Positions 23,661 through 34,345 of a stretch of DNA of 64,000 nt are shown in pieces. The notes beneath the pieces were generated by a model. It worked only from the letters and a program-made list of their open reading frames with translations. It ran no database searches and was not told where the DNA came from. The DNA is from Dastarcus helophoroides (lineage: Eukaryota; Arthropoda; Insecta; Coleoptera; Bothrideridae): the NCBI GenBank assembly GCA_028583605.1, contig CM053327.1, positions 20,819,629-20,883,628 of the forward strand. The letters run 5' to 3'. A program made the position numbers and the translations under genes. Each line of letters starts with the position of its first letter. The stretch's first letter is position 1.

Positions 23661-25434
23661 AAAATTGCCCTAATGACAGACATTAGTTACCAGGTTCAGT
23701 GCATATTTCTTATTAGTTGTAATCGTGCGAGTTGTAATCCCAATGATGAATTTAATGATTATCTGTTAATAAGCGGTTACTTTTATAGCAACAAAATAAG
23801 AGAGGTAAATGTTTTAAGATAGGTTATCTGGTTACATATAAATTTTCCAATATTCATGTTTTGTCAAACAAAAAGTTGGCATAAAAAATGACTTAGGAGA
23901 GGCCTAATTCAACTCCCTCTAAGGAGCATAAAAAAAATATATTGACATTTGTGTAAAATTTAACCTGTACGTTTTTTAATTTTCAAATTAAAACCGCTTT
24001 TCTATATTTGATATAAGTTGTATAAGTAATTTAATAGAATTTGACCAAACTGTTGCGACCCAAAGAGAGGGTATTAGTCGTACTAGAAATTGAAGTTTTG
24101 AAATTTTCTAAAATAAATATTTTTTTGCAAGTTTTCGATCAAAATAAAAAGGCGGTCCCTCTACTTACTGAGTGGAATTTTCCAAGTAATTTTAATATTT
24201 ATCAGTTAGTTAGATTTTTTTATGTTAACACGAACAATGGTACTCTTAGAAGAGAGCTTCATGCATCTGTTTGATATTTCTCCATCTGCCATAGCCTATT
24301 CATATATACTACTATCGGTAGTAGTGTTTGATAATAACTATTAAATAATGTAATTACGTAGTGTGGCTATAGATGCATAATATAAGAAGAACGTGTTTTT
24401 ATTTTATTAATTAAAAAAACGAAATCGCCTTATAGAAGTCTTTAAAAACGGTTGGAAAAACTTGAAGAATAACTCATTTTATTCAGTATTCCGGTATGTG
24501 TTAAAATATCATAACTCTATCCTTGCACATTTCATAACGCAGGTAAGATAAGTGAAGGAACTTAAAAAATAATTCGATCCTTCCTACCAGGGTCTTCGAA
24601 ACGGGGATTCAGATTTGAATGGAAGATGACGTAGACCTGTAGAAAATTAATAAAGATGCTTTGTTGATGATAAAAATCACTCTACATAATAAAAACAAAA
24701 TGATGGATGTTAATTTTTATCACTAAAGTAGAGGACGCTACATTTATATACCTTCAAAGTTTTGGTACATTGCAACAGTTGATATTTATAGATTCTAAAA
24801 TCATAAGGTATGTTTATTTAAATTTAAGCCCACCTACATATTTTTTTTTTGAATTATTGTAAAACATTTGTAAAGCTGTACAATTCACCCTTTCAACTCC
24901 AAAGAGATCTGACAATTGGTGCATCACACCAATAGAAGATATGATTCACCAGGCATCTTCAGTTTATAAAAAATTACTTAAGGCGACTTACGCAGTCATA
25001 TGAATTCTTCTTCTTCTTATTATTATTATTATACATGAAAATATTACTACTGAAGATATACCACTCGTATAATGCATTTAGTGCAACAATTGCTTCAAGC
25101 TTTGACCAATACCTACCTTTTCATCTTCCCTTGTTTTAAATGCATTAATCAATTACTTGAAGCTGAACTTCACCCGAAGCCTAATGATCAAGACTGTCGC
25201 TTTGCCATAAAACGGAGGCCTTAATCTAAACTGACTATGGCGGAGAGCATGGACGTTAGCTTGAGTTCAGTTTTACTTCAGGTGATCTTGTTAAATAATA
25301 ATTTATTTTTTACAAACACAATTATAACTACTTATTACTACTAATTATTATAAACTATAATATGACAAATACTTATAACACTGAATGACACGATGTATAC
25401 TGTAACAAAATATAGTTATCAAATTTGTAATAGT
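23661..25434. other. Intergenic, no gene seen
   Basis: Only short, domain-free open frames and a small tta/ttc repeat near 25010-25030. Nothing else identified. Confidence 0.4.
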
Positions 25435-25439
25435 GATTG

Positions 25440-25759
25440 TGTAAGGAACTCTCTAAAAACATTTGATAATGGGAAACGGCCCCGAGAATGAATCATACGG
25501 CAGATAAGCGCTCTAGATGTTTCCGCGAGTGATGAGTCTTATCTGTATGAAGTTCCGTTCTAGAAACCGGGACGATACCTATAAATACGCGGGTGTCTTT
25601 CCTTCAGTCAGTCAGCTAATTAGTCAGTTGGTTAGTTAGTTAATCAGGTAGTGTGATAGTTAAGTGAATTATAGTTGTAGTGTTCCGAAAAATGTTTGGA
25701 AATAAAGTGTTTACAATTCACGAAATTTTAATTTTCGAGCCGATAACGCGCAACAATAC
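25440..25759 (+). mobile_element. Candidate solo LTR (320 bp) with 5-bp duplication
   Basis: The segment starts TGTAAGGAAC and ends CAACAATAC, with GATTG immediately outside both ends (25435-25439 and 25760-25764). Inside, a TATA box with a correctly spaced initiator (25580-25608) and an AATAAA at 25701 give a U3-R-U5 order. GC content rises above the background. The ends are not the perfect TG...CA form, and no internal retrotransposon is present, so I infer a solo LTR with moderate confidence. Confidence 0.45.
25580..25608 (+). promoter_or_regulatory. TATA box plus initiator
   Basis: TATAAATA at 25580-25587 is followed by TCAGT at 25604-25608, putting the putative +1 A about 26 bp after the TATA start. 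This is a standard arthropod core promoter. The TCAG word is repeated in tandem (tcagtcagtcag), so several start positions are possible. It probably belongs to the candidate LTR. Confidence 0.5.
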
Positions 25760-25764
25760 GATTG

Positions 25765-28402
25765 ACGCTGTTGCTTAGATGTGTGTTACGCTTCTTTTAT
25801 ATTATAAAATATAATTAAGAGTTTATTATCGTTAATATCATTATTTGGAAAGTAAATACAATATGAGATATTGTATTGTGATTTGCTATATGGAATGTGA
25901 AAGCTGGTTAATGGTAATAGCGTTTCATTGGAATTACTTGAAAATCTTTGAAAATTATTTCCTCAGGGCTGAACCACTAGAGATTTAATTTGCTGTGCCG
26001 TATTGTCGTCCCGTGGGAATTGCGGCACTCTCGCATCCACAAATCCTGACTTGCTAATACAAATATAATGAATCAAAACAAATCACAAGGTTAAATTATA
26101 TTGAAATGAAGAAATCGTTTCAATTCGAAGCTCCATAATTAGCTAAAATAGCATAATGCAATTTCTCAGTTTTAAAAGTTAGTCTCGAGAGCAGGAAAAT
26201 TTAAGAGAAATAACAGTGCAACCACGAAAACTTAAATGGGTAAGTAGCTATATAATTTTCCTAGCTCACGCAAAAGTCCTATTAAATTTATTCACCCTTT
26301 GTAGGATTTTCCAACCCCAAAACGTAACACTTAATATCTGACATATTTTAGGAAACCTTATGTCTTAATAAATTGCTTCTATATTATATCTGATTTAATG
26401 AACTTGTAAATTGCCTTTATTATTTACTGCTGGCCCAATCAACTTGTGGCCACCCTTAGTCTATAAGGTTTATTTAAGTTGATGCTATATTTTTATTGCA
26501 ATGTACAAGCAACAAATGATTTACTCTATTTATCCTCATAAAATATAGCCATAAGACGGTGCTAACATTCTTAACTCATTCAACCTTTCTTATGAAGAAT
26601 AGTAACAATTCACAAGAATAAGAAATTCTTTCACATTTATACACTACTTGTACTATAAGAAATTATTGTAAATTTTTATAAAAAAAGTTTATTGAAATTG
26701 CTGCACATATTGATGTGTAGTTGCAAAGTTGTTTATATGATATAATTTTTAAAATTAAAACACTCACTTCAAATATATAATAATATGATTCGAGAGGGTT
26801 AGCTAGTTTTAAAACTATGCGTGATTTCTCAACGTAATATGGAAGACTGAGTTTAATATTTGTCTAGGTATGTAAAAAAGCAATTTTTGATGCTTTATTC
26901 AGCGCGATTAGTGGCTCTGAACTAGGTAAATGGCGTAAAATAACTTCCGCCTAATGCACTCCATGACAAAGTTCCGGAATTGTTCGATAACTCGTGCAAA
27001 ACGCAAAAACTTATCTCTTTGTTGAGAGTTCGCAGACACAAAGTAACATGCCAGAAGGGACTGAGAAAAGCATTTTTTAATACTTCGAAAATTGCATTTA
27101 AATGAACTCCACGCTATATCGTCTGATAGAATTTTTCTATAATTTTATGATTTAAACAGTTATTTGTAATAAAATGACCTAATAGAAATTAAGCATAAAA
27201 ATGTGAACTTAGTTCCTGTCGCACTTATTGAATATCCTGAATCCATAAGACCGTTTCAGTTTGTTAAAAGAACTAAACGTTTCAGTTTAGTTTTATTCTG
27301 GAAAAGTAATAGTAAGAAAGAGCAGTATTTTTCTGTTACTAATAAATAAACCAAACCGATACAATATAATTTTTCCACTAACACTAAATAATAAATTTCT
27401 TTGATTAAAAGCGGAACATACATTAAATTTGTAAAAGAATGCAAAACATCGAACCTTCGTTGAACTGCTTTCTCGTTATAATTAATCGATCATTCGCAAT
27501 GCCCGGTAATTTTCATATAACACAAGAGTGGAATGTCTGAATGGGGACTGCATAGAATGTTGATTAAAATATGTTAATTCATTTCAGTAGGACAAGATGT
27601 TTTTGCTGATCCTCTAAGACCAAAGGCAGAAGTTTAACCTAAATTGTTCTTACAAACTTCAAAGGGTAAAGTTTACGACTTCTTGTAATTCGGTATAATT
27701 TTAGCTTTGCATAATTCGAAACAGTCCACTTTTGCCCTTGTCACCTTTTAATTTTCACCAATCAATAAAATGATATTTTAATATTGTTCGTGGAATAAGT
27801 TATAAATATCAGTGAGGAAAATATTAAAAATTATTAAAACACAGAGCTAATTAAATATGTTAATGCAGAATATGTTGTTTCAATTAAAACTAGATTAAAG
27901 TTCGTTTTTTGCGAGTCAGATTATTGGAGCTTTAAATGCTTTTAGAATTTATGTTGCATTTGCATGTTTATTTACATTTAATTTGCTAGCTCTCTGGTGG
28001 TTTACAACCTGATAAGCCCACAGTATAAAACATGTTTAACCACGCAATGCATATTTTTTAATTGGTAAATATGATATCCTTCTTGTAGATGTTTCTGATG
28101 TAATAACTTGACACATTCTGTTACTATATGGATGAACAATGGTCTGAACAATTTCGTATTCAAATATTTAAAATTATAAACCCAAGTCTCAATTAAATAT
28201 TTAGACTTTAGTAAAAAATTAATTGAAATATTCCTTTTATTACTTACTCAAAAGAAATTAAAGTTCTTTCAGCAAAAAAAATCATTTTTTTTTAAATTAA
28301 TAATCTATGCCTCAAAAGTTTTCGCACAAAATATTTAAATATGTTTTTCTGCAATAAATGTATTTATTTAAACTTATATGCATTACTTTTAGTATGATTA
28401 AC
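25765..28402. other. Intergenic, no gene seen
   Basis: A+T-rich, with only short open frames lacking recognisable domains. No inverted or direct repeats stood out. Confidence 0.4.
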
Positions 28403-28581
28403 CGCTTAGTAAATAATAAAATTATTGGCTTAAACCAAATGAACGGGCCGTGTTGTTCAAAGAGATGTAATTTTGTTTGCCATCAAAATTTGATCGTCCT
28501 GAACATCAATTTTGCGTATCTTTTTGAAAATGTTACACCTTACAATTAGTTGTTCTTTATTTTCTGATTGTTAGTCTATCT

Positions 28582-29130
28582 TCTAATATATAAAATTCTC
28601 CGTCGTGGTGTTTGTAACCAAACTCCTCCGAAACGGCTAGACCGATTTTGATGAAATTTTGTGTGCTTATCGGCTAGGTCTGAGAATCGGCCAACATCTA
28701 TTTTTCATACCCCTAAATGTTAAGGGTGGTCCACCCCAAAAAATTTTTTTTATTTTTTTGACAAAATTTTTTGTTTTTATTTTTTCATGATTCAGCATTG
28801 AAAAATACATATAATTCTAAATTTTCACCCTTATACGATCAATCTCTGATTTTTAATCTAACATATAAAATTCTCGGTCGTGCTGTTTGCTACCAAACTC
28901 CTCCGAAACGGCTGAACCGATTTTGATGAAATTTTGTGTGCTTATCGGGTAGGTCTGAGAATCGGCCAACATTTATTTTTCATACTTCTAAATGTTAAGG
29001 GTGGTCCACCCCAACATTTTTTTTTATTTTTTGACAAAATTTTTTGTTTTTATTTTTTCATGATTCAGCATTAAAACATACAATTCCAAATTTTCAGCCT
29101 TATACGATCAACGCCTGATTTTTAATTTTG
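28582..29130. repeat. Two tandem copies of the Helitron 5' module
   Basis: Units beginning at 28582 and 28857 (period 275 bp) share tcctccgaaacggct, accgattttgatgaaatttt, gtctgagaatcggccaac and aagggtggtccacccc. The 3' part of the unit (cacccttatatgatcaac) occurs once more next to the element end at about 29838. Confidence 0.85.
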
Positions 29131-29188
29131 TGGAAATAGTTTTAAATTAAAAGAGAAAATTTTACGTGTTTATTAAATGTACGTGTTT

Positions 29189-29189
<1 letters not shown>

Positions 29190-29284
<95 letters not shown>
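29190..29284. repeat. (TAA)n microsatellite
   Basis: About 31 nearly perfect TAA units, inside the Helitron. Confidence 0.95.
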
Positions 29285-29926
29285 CGATGGTAGGTTCTAC
29301 GCCTAACATGGTTTTAACAGGTAACGGGGAATCAGGGTTCGATACTCATACCCATCAATGTACGTTTAATATTCACGTTAGAAAAGTGAAAGGTGCGCAC
29401 AATAGGTTGCACACGAAAACGTAACGAGGTCATCCGATCACTAGATTTTACTCCCCATATTTTTTTCATACCGGGGGCCTTATAATGAAAATCGATTCTT
29501 AAGGAGTCAACTCCATTTAACAAAACAGTATGTGTTTTTTTTTTAATTTGTTATTTTTTAATTATTTATAACTTCAAAATATATGAACTATTTTCGATGT
29601 GTAGAAAGCTATCAATAATCGTAATTTAATATATATTTGTTACTTTAATGAAGAATAATTTATTAACTTAAATAAAGTATACTTCAATTGTCTACAAAGT
29701 TTCATTCCTCTTTCAATTATAATTACATCCCACACACTTACGAGATAGTGTTAGTTATTTTTCAAAATATTTCCTAAAAAAAATATTTCCTAAAAAAATA
29801 TTTCCTAGAAATAACGTACAATTCTAAATTTTCACCCTTATATGATCAACTCCTGATTTTGGCAAAACAACGTTTGCCGGGTCTGCTATAGTATCATATA
29901 TACTTCGCGATATGGAAGTGCCCAAA

Positions 29927-30016
29927 TATTTTCAATTGAGTGAGGTTAAGGTATTATTAACGGGATTATCATTTGGGGCAACAAAAGACCAATAAAAAGA
30001 AAATCTTGAGGAAGTA

Positions 30017-30079
<63 letters not shown>

Positions 30080-32119
30080 TTAAAAAATATCTGGCCAAAT
30101 TTGATTTTACCCACAAACATCGTTTTGGAGACATGTTTTAGACTGCGTTGGCATTCAGTCATTGTGCTAAGGAAACATAACATTGATTTGAAAATTTGGA
30201 GAAAAAGCTACGTCAGGTTATTCATATGATCACTGTTTGAAAATCATATAAATTAATTTTCTTTTATCCAAATATAAGACATTATGTTTTGCTACTTGGT
30301 TTTACATATAATGTGTGTTTTAAAACTACAAATATTTCTACTGAGACATTTCAACAAGTGTTATCTTATATTTAGCTTTTTAGGAAATAGGTCTAAATTA
30401 AATTAGTTCAGTACTCAACTTATCAATAATAAGATATCACTTTTGAAAATGAATATTTCATTCCGGTTTCAGGAGCAGGGAATACACATTTACCAGGAAT
30501 AATTGTACGAATGGAATACATCACATAAGAAAGTCAATTTCAAGGAAATCAGAGACGGAGTTAGAGTGCTAAATCTAATCTAAACTTTTAAAGGATGGGG
30601 ATAATTGCGAAATGATATGTACTTTGGAGCTACCGCAATTTACATAAATGTAAATCCCAAATTTCTCCTGGATCTCCTGATAAAGGCAAAATGGAGAAAT
30701 ATTAATTAGTTTTTCAACAAATCGAACTTAAAAACTGAAATAGAAAACAATGTGATGCGACACATATATTCCAAATTTTTTACCAGTGTTTTAGTCATTT
30801 TCGGTAAATTATTATTAGTAAGTGCAATTACGTCTCATTTTTACATAAAAAAATTTCAATTACCTAAAATGCCCAAAAAATAACGATCTGGTAATCATTA
30901 TTCCAGTTGGGAAATGTTGTTGCTCAGAAGTAGATCCCATACTTGTTTGGTTATAATTTTCTAGACAATCTTGGTTGCATTACTAAATTATTATTAAATC
31001 TTGAATTTGTATGTCTCTACCGTACAAGCCAAAGCAAATAATAAAGCATTCTCCTGCAAACGAGCTTGCATAAATTCATCTCGACGTATACGTGTTATTT
31101 CTCCAAGTGTGCTAATGAACCACATAAGTTAACATTAGCTCCTCTTTCTAAAACATACAATATACATATTTATGGTACCAGATATAAGTGTATGGTATAA
31201 CTACTCTGCGTCCTTAATTGCAAGGATTCGTCCAAGGAATAACAAAGTTTATTTTTCATGGAGTCTTTATTTTTCAAATGTTTTGTAACATAATTTACTG
31301 ACATTTCCTAATTCTACGGCCCAAAACCAATACTTATCATGCTTGCTAATTAAATTCAAGTGGAAGAGTATAAGAATCTAGAAATTCTCGTTGTATTCCA
31401 GCTATCTTTTGGTTCTGGATCTTCACATTGTTCTTTTGACAGCCTGAAAAATTAAAATCTAAGCCCTGATACATTTATTACATTAACATTGCTTTTCCTT
31501 GTTACAACAATTTAGGTAACAAAAGTACAAACCACCACAACAATTCGTGACTTCAAAGAAAATGGCGCGTGTATTTATAATTATGATTCAAGAGAATTCT
31601 GTCAATAACAATGTGAGATTTCTGGACAATTTTTGTCGGTTCTTGGTACCTTTGATCTTGAGCCATTCCAAATTTACAAATTTCGATAACCTTCACAATT
31701 TACAAATCGTTTCTGAACACACCAAGTCATTTTGTAGACCATCCCATAAGAATCGCATTAGTGAAGCGCAGACAAAAGTGATAGGACATAAAAATCATTA
31801 CAGTGATTACAGCCAAATCTCAGAATAATTGTAGTGCAGCCAATAAAGGAGTTAGTAAATATTTCATATTTGTAAATTAAAGCGGAGAATTCTGTAGCAA
31901 TAACTTTTATATTATTGATGAAGTTTTACTTTTACTAATGGATATTCACTTATGCAATAATATAATGTTAAACAGGAGTTAACTGGATTTAATTTACTGT
32001 TCAGTATGAAGGTTACTCTTTTAAAGATCCGGTACAATAACGAAAAAGTACACAGAATGGAAAAAACTTTACTTATGCATACAAGCTATTTCACAAGGTA
32101 CTTGTCACCGACACATTCG
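29927..32119. other. Intergenic with a GA microsatellite
   Basis: Apart from the GA array at 30016-30080 there are only short domain-free frames. A 93-codon frame at 31547-31828 has no recognisable family. Confidence 0.4.
30016..30080. repeat. (GA)n microsatellite
   Basis: About 30 GA units with a few interruptions. The Leu/Ser-rich frames on the other strand are only the translation of this array. Confidence 0.95.
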
Positions 32120-32589
32120 TAGTAACGGGCCTCCTTATACAGTTGTCTACTGGACAGTCAGGCCATGCATGTTTTATTTATTAGTGTTCAGTCATTATTT
32201 CATCACCTTAGCGAACAAATGGAAATGGCCTTAGTGGCAAATTGTTTAGCTGATCCCCCATCATCTCCCAGCCAAAATTCTTGAACAATGTTTCCACAGT
32301 TGCTATTGCATCACATCAAGTAACGTCGAGAAAAATAATATGTAAAGATTTCATAGTATGGCGTTGCTGCGGTAATTGTGCCCCCATCATCCAGGAATTC
32401 TATTAGCAAACTTCGCCTCCAAAGTGCAGAAGCAAGTTAAACTTGTTTTTACTAGGCCCTGTCACCTAGATACAAAATCCTTTGTAACTTCCGCAAGTTT
32501 GTTCCAGTCTCACTCAGAACTATATATCCTGGCTTTTACAGCCAGGCTCAACATCTAATCTACATTCATTCCTTCCAGATCTTCTGGAT

Positions 32590-33170
32590 TTAATATTTCT
32601 TTGTCAGTCCGATTATATCTGTATCTGGCAAGGTTTGGACAAGCGCACACAATGTATAAGCTTGTTTCCTTTTCAGTTCCACACAGTCGACATCGGTCGC
32701 TTTCTTCTTGAGTTTAACCAGGTGCCTCTTAAGGTTCCCGTGGCCAATGAGCACACCTAGTACTTTGCTTAGTCTACTTTTATTCTTTGCAATAAGTACT
32801 TCAGCCTTTGATTCCAAGGGTTTATCCATCAGAAGTCTTGCTTGCCTACAGGCGGTTACGTTCCTCCACCGATTCCAATGAGCCCCTTCGAGGTTTGTTA
32901 ATATCATGTTATTACCTACAGCATAAGGCACACCTACGATCTGTTTAGTGGGACCTTCCACAGAGCTCCCTCTTGCCACTTCGTCGGGGACCTCGTTGCC
33001 GTGTGTGTTGTTATGCCCGGGCACCTAAACAAATCCTACCTTCTTGGTTTCTCCCAGTCTATTAAGGATTTGCACGCAGTCCCACACTATGGTCAAACTG
33101 GTGGTACGCCCTTCTAGCGCATTTAACGCTGCACGGCTATCCGTGCAGATGTAGATTGAACGTCTAGGCG
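32590..33170 (-). pseudogene. RNase H end and C-terminal domain of the LINE polyprotein
   Basis: The upstream piece reads SIYICTDSRAALNAL, the catalytic Asp block of RNase H, then WDCVQILNRLG and VGFV, a stop, and the PGHNNTHGNEVPDEVARGSS motif, which is the last RNase H block (normally VPGH-G--GNE-AD-LA). About 110 further residues run to the stop at 32590, in the region that usually holds a zinc-knuckle-like Cys/His cluster (DVDCVELKRKQAYTLCAL). In an active LINE it would degrade template RNA. Confidence 0.75.
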
Positions 33171-33198
33171 TCATGTTGAATTGGAAATTTGCGAATTA

Positions 33199-33633
33199 TC
33201 GAATGGCCCATACTTCGATCATAAAGATCGAAGCAAGATCTCCCGTTCGAATACTTATCCTGTAATTATTGATTGGTCTATAGATACCAGCTCCATACCT
33301 TTCGCCGAGGCGGATCCATCTCTGAACCAGAGGCCATTTTCTTGGCCTACCGCGATTTTGGTTTTTCCCAATCTTTTCTGTTCGGGATCAGAATCTTATA
33401 ATTCCGTCCCAGCATTCTCGAATGGCTCATACTTCAAGCATAAAGACCGAAGCATGACCTCCTATTGGAATACTTTTCCTGTAATTATTGATTGGTCTAT
33501 AGATCCCAGCTCCATATTTTCCGCCGAGGCGGATCCATCTGTGAACCAGAAGGCATTTCCTTGAACTACCGCGATTTTAGTTTTTCCCAATCTTTTCTGT
33601 CCGGGATCAAAATCTTATAATTCCGTCCCAACC
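33199..33633. repeat. 219-bp tandem duplication inside the LINE RNase H region
   Basis: Units 33199-33417 and 33418-33633 share ccgaggcggatccatct, tgtaattattgattggtcta and aatcttataattccgtccca. Each encodes on the minus strand the WFTDGSAS block that opens RNase H, so the active-site block is present twice. Divergence between units shows the duplication is not recent. Confidence 0.85.
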
Positions 33634-33795
33634 GAAGTTTCCTGGGAGTGCGATCTTGTCTTAAGATGAAAGGTCTGTTCTTAAGGTATCCAAGTGTAGT
33701 ATGACCTACCCTTGTCTCCCTGTCTGTAAGCCGTTAATTTGGACTGTGTCTTAATAAATTCATCTAAAGAAGGCATATTTAGCGCTACCTCTAGA

Positions 33796-34014
33796 GCTTA
33801 ATAAATAATAAAATTTATTTGCTTAAACCAAATGAACGGGCCGTATTGTTCAAAGTGATGTAATTTTGTGCAAAGGTCAACCATCAGAATTTGGTCGGCC
33901 TGAACATCAATTTTGCGTATCTTTTTGAAAATGTTACACCATACAATTAGTTGTTATTTTTTTTCTGCTTGTTACTCTTCATCGTATATACTTCGCGATA
34001 TGGAAGTGCCCAAA
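33796..34014. repeat. Uninterrupted copy of the dispersed 0.2-kb repeat
   Basis: Matches 28403-28578 plus 29894-29926 and breaks the LINE reading frame, so it inserted into the LINE. The bases A33981 and T33982 mark the site where the sister copy carries a Helitron. Confidence 0.8.
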
Positions 34015-34345
34015 CATTTACAGTGGTTCTATAGGAGTTGGTTCATGTTTCCTAGTAAATATTAGGGCTAGAGTCTTTGACCGGTTTACCGTCAGTCCCG
34101 TTTAACTACACCAGGATTCAACAATTCTTAGTGACTTGTTAACCAGTTCTCTGAGAGTATTTAAGAATTTGCCTTCGATCACTATTCCCACGTCATTGCT
34201 ACCTTAATGAGATTGGTATCCCCCGAGTGGTCATAGCTTTCTTAATGGCATCATACGCGGTGCTGTCGAAAGCCCTGCGATGTCCAAAAAGATCCCTATT
34301 GCATAGTTTTTTTCCAATAACTGCTGCCCCACACTGCTTACCAGG

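Larger units (their letters stand above)
28579..29893 (+). mobile_element. Non-autonomous Helitron
   Basis: Starts TCTTCTAATATATAAAATTC and ends gccgggtctgctatagt, close to the insect Helitron pattern TC...CTAGT. It lies between an A and a T. The empty site is seen at 33981/33982 in the other copy of the host repeat, with no target duplication, as expected for Helitrons. Inside are two tandem copies of the 5' module and a long TAA array. There is no Rep/helicase coding. Confidence 0.8.
28403..29926. repeat. Dispersed repeat interrupted by a Helitron
   Basis: The outer parts (28403-28578 and 29894-29926) together match 33796-34014 almost end to end, sharing gcttaaaccaaatgaacggg, ttgcgtatctttttgaaaat and acttcgcgatatggaagtgc. 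The uninterrupted copy is about 219 bp and lies inside a LINE relic. I do not recognise the family. It has no inverted ends and no coding. Confidence 0.75.
32120..34345 (-). mobile_element. RNase H-bearing LINE relic (I/R1-like group)
   Basis: On the minus strand, in element order, come: an RT fragment (34345-34015, including RRAFDSTAYDAIKKAMTTRGI and a thumb stretch SWCS-TGLTVNRSKTLALIF), an inserted 219-bp repeat (33796-34014), a linker, an internal 219-bp tandem duplication, RNase H pieces, and the C-terminal region. The order RT then RNase H then Cys/His region fits the I/R1/Loa superclade. The RT active-site block and the endonuclease are missing. Sequence from 32120 to 32580 is probably 3' untranslated, though no clean tail was found. 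Confidence 0.65.

Noticed and set aside
29190..29284. Regular array that could look CRISPR-like
   Set aside because: It is a pure TAA microsatellite with no spacers, in a eukaryotic genome.
29932..30183. Leu/Ser-rich open frames on the minus strand
   Set aside because: They are the translation of the GA microsatellite and nothing else.
33181..33564. 127-codon + strand open frame with internal repeat
   Set aside because: The repeat is the 219-bp duplication. The coding meaning is on the minus strand (RNase H).
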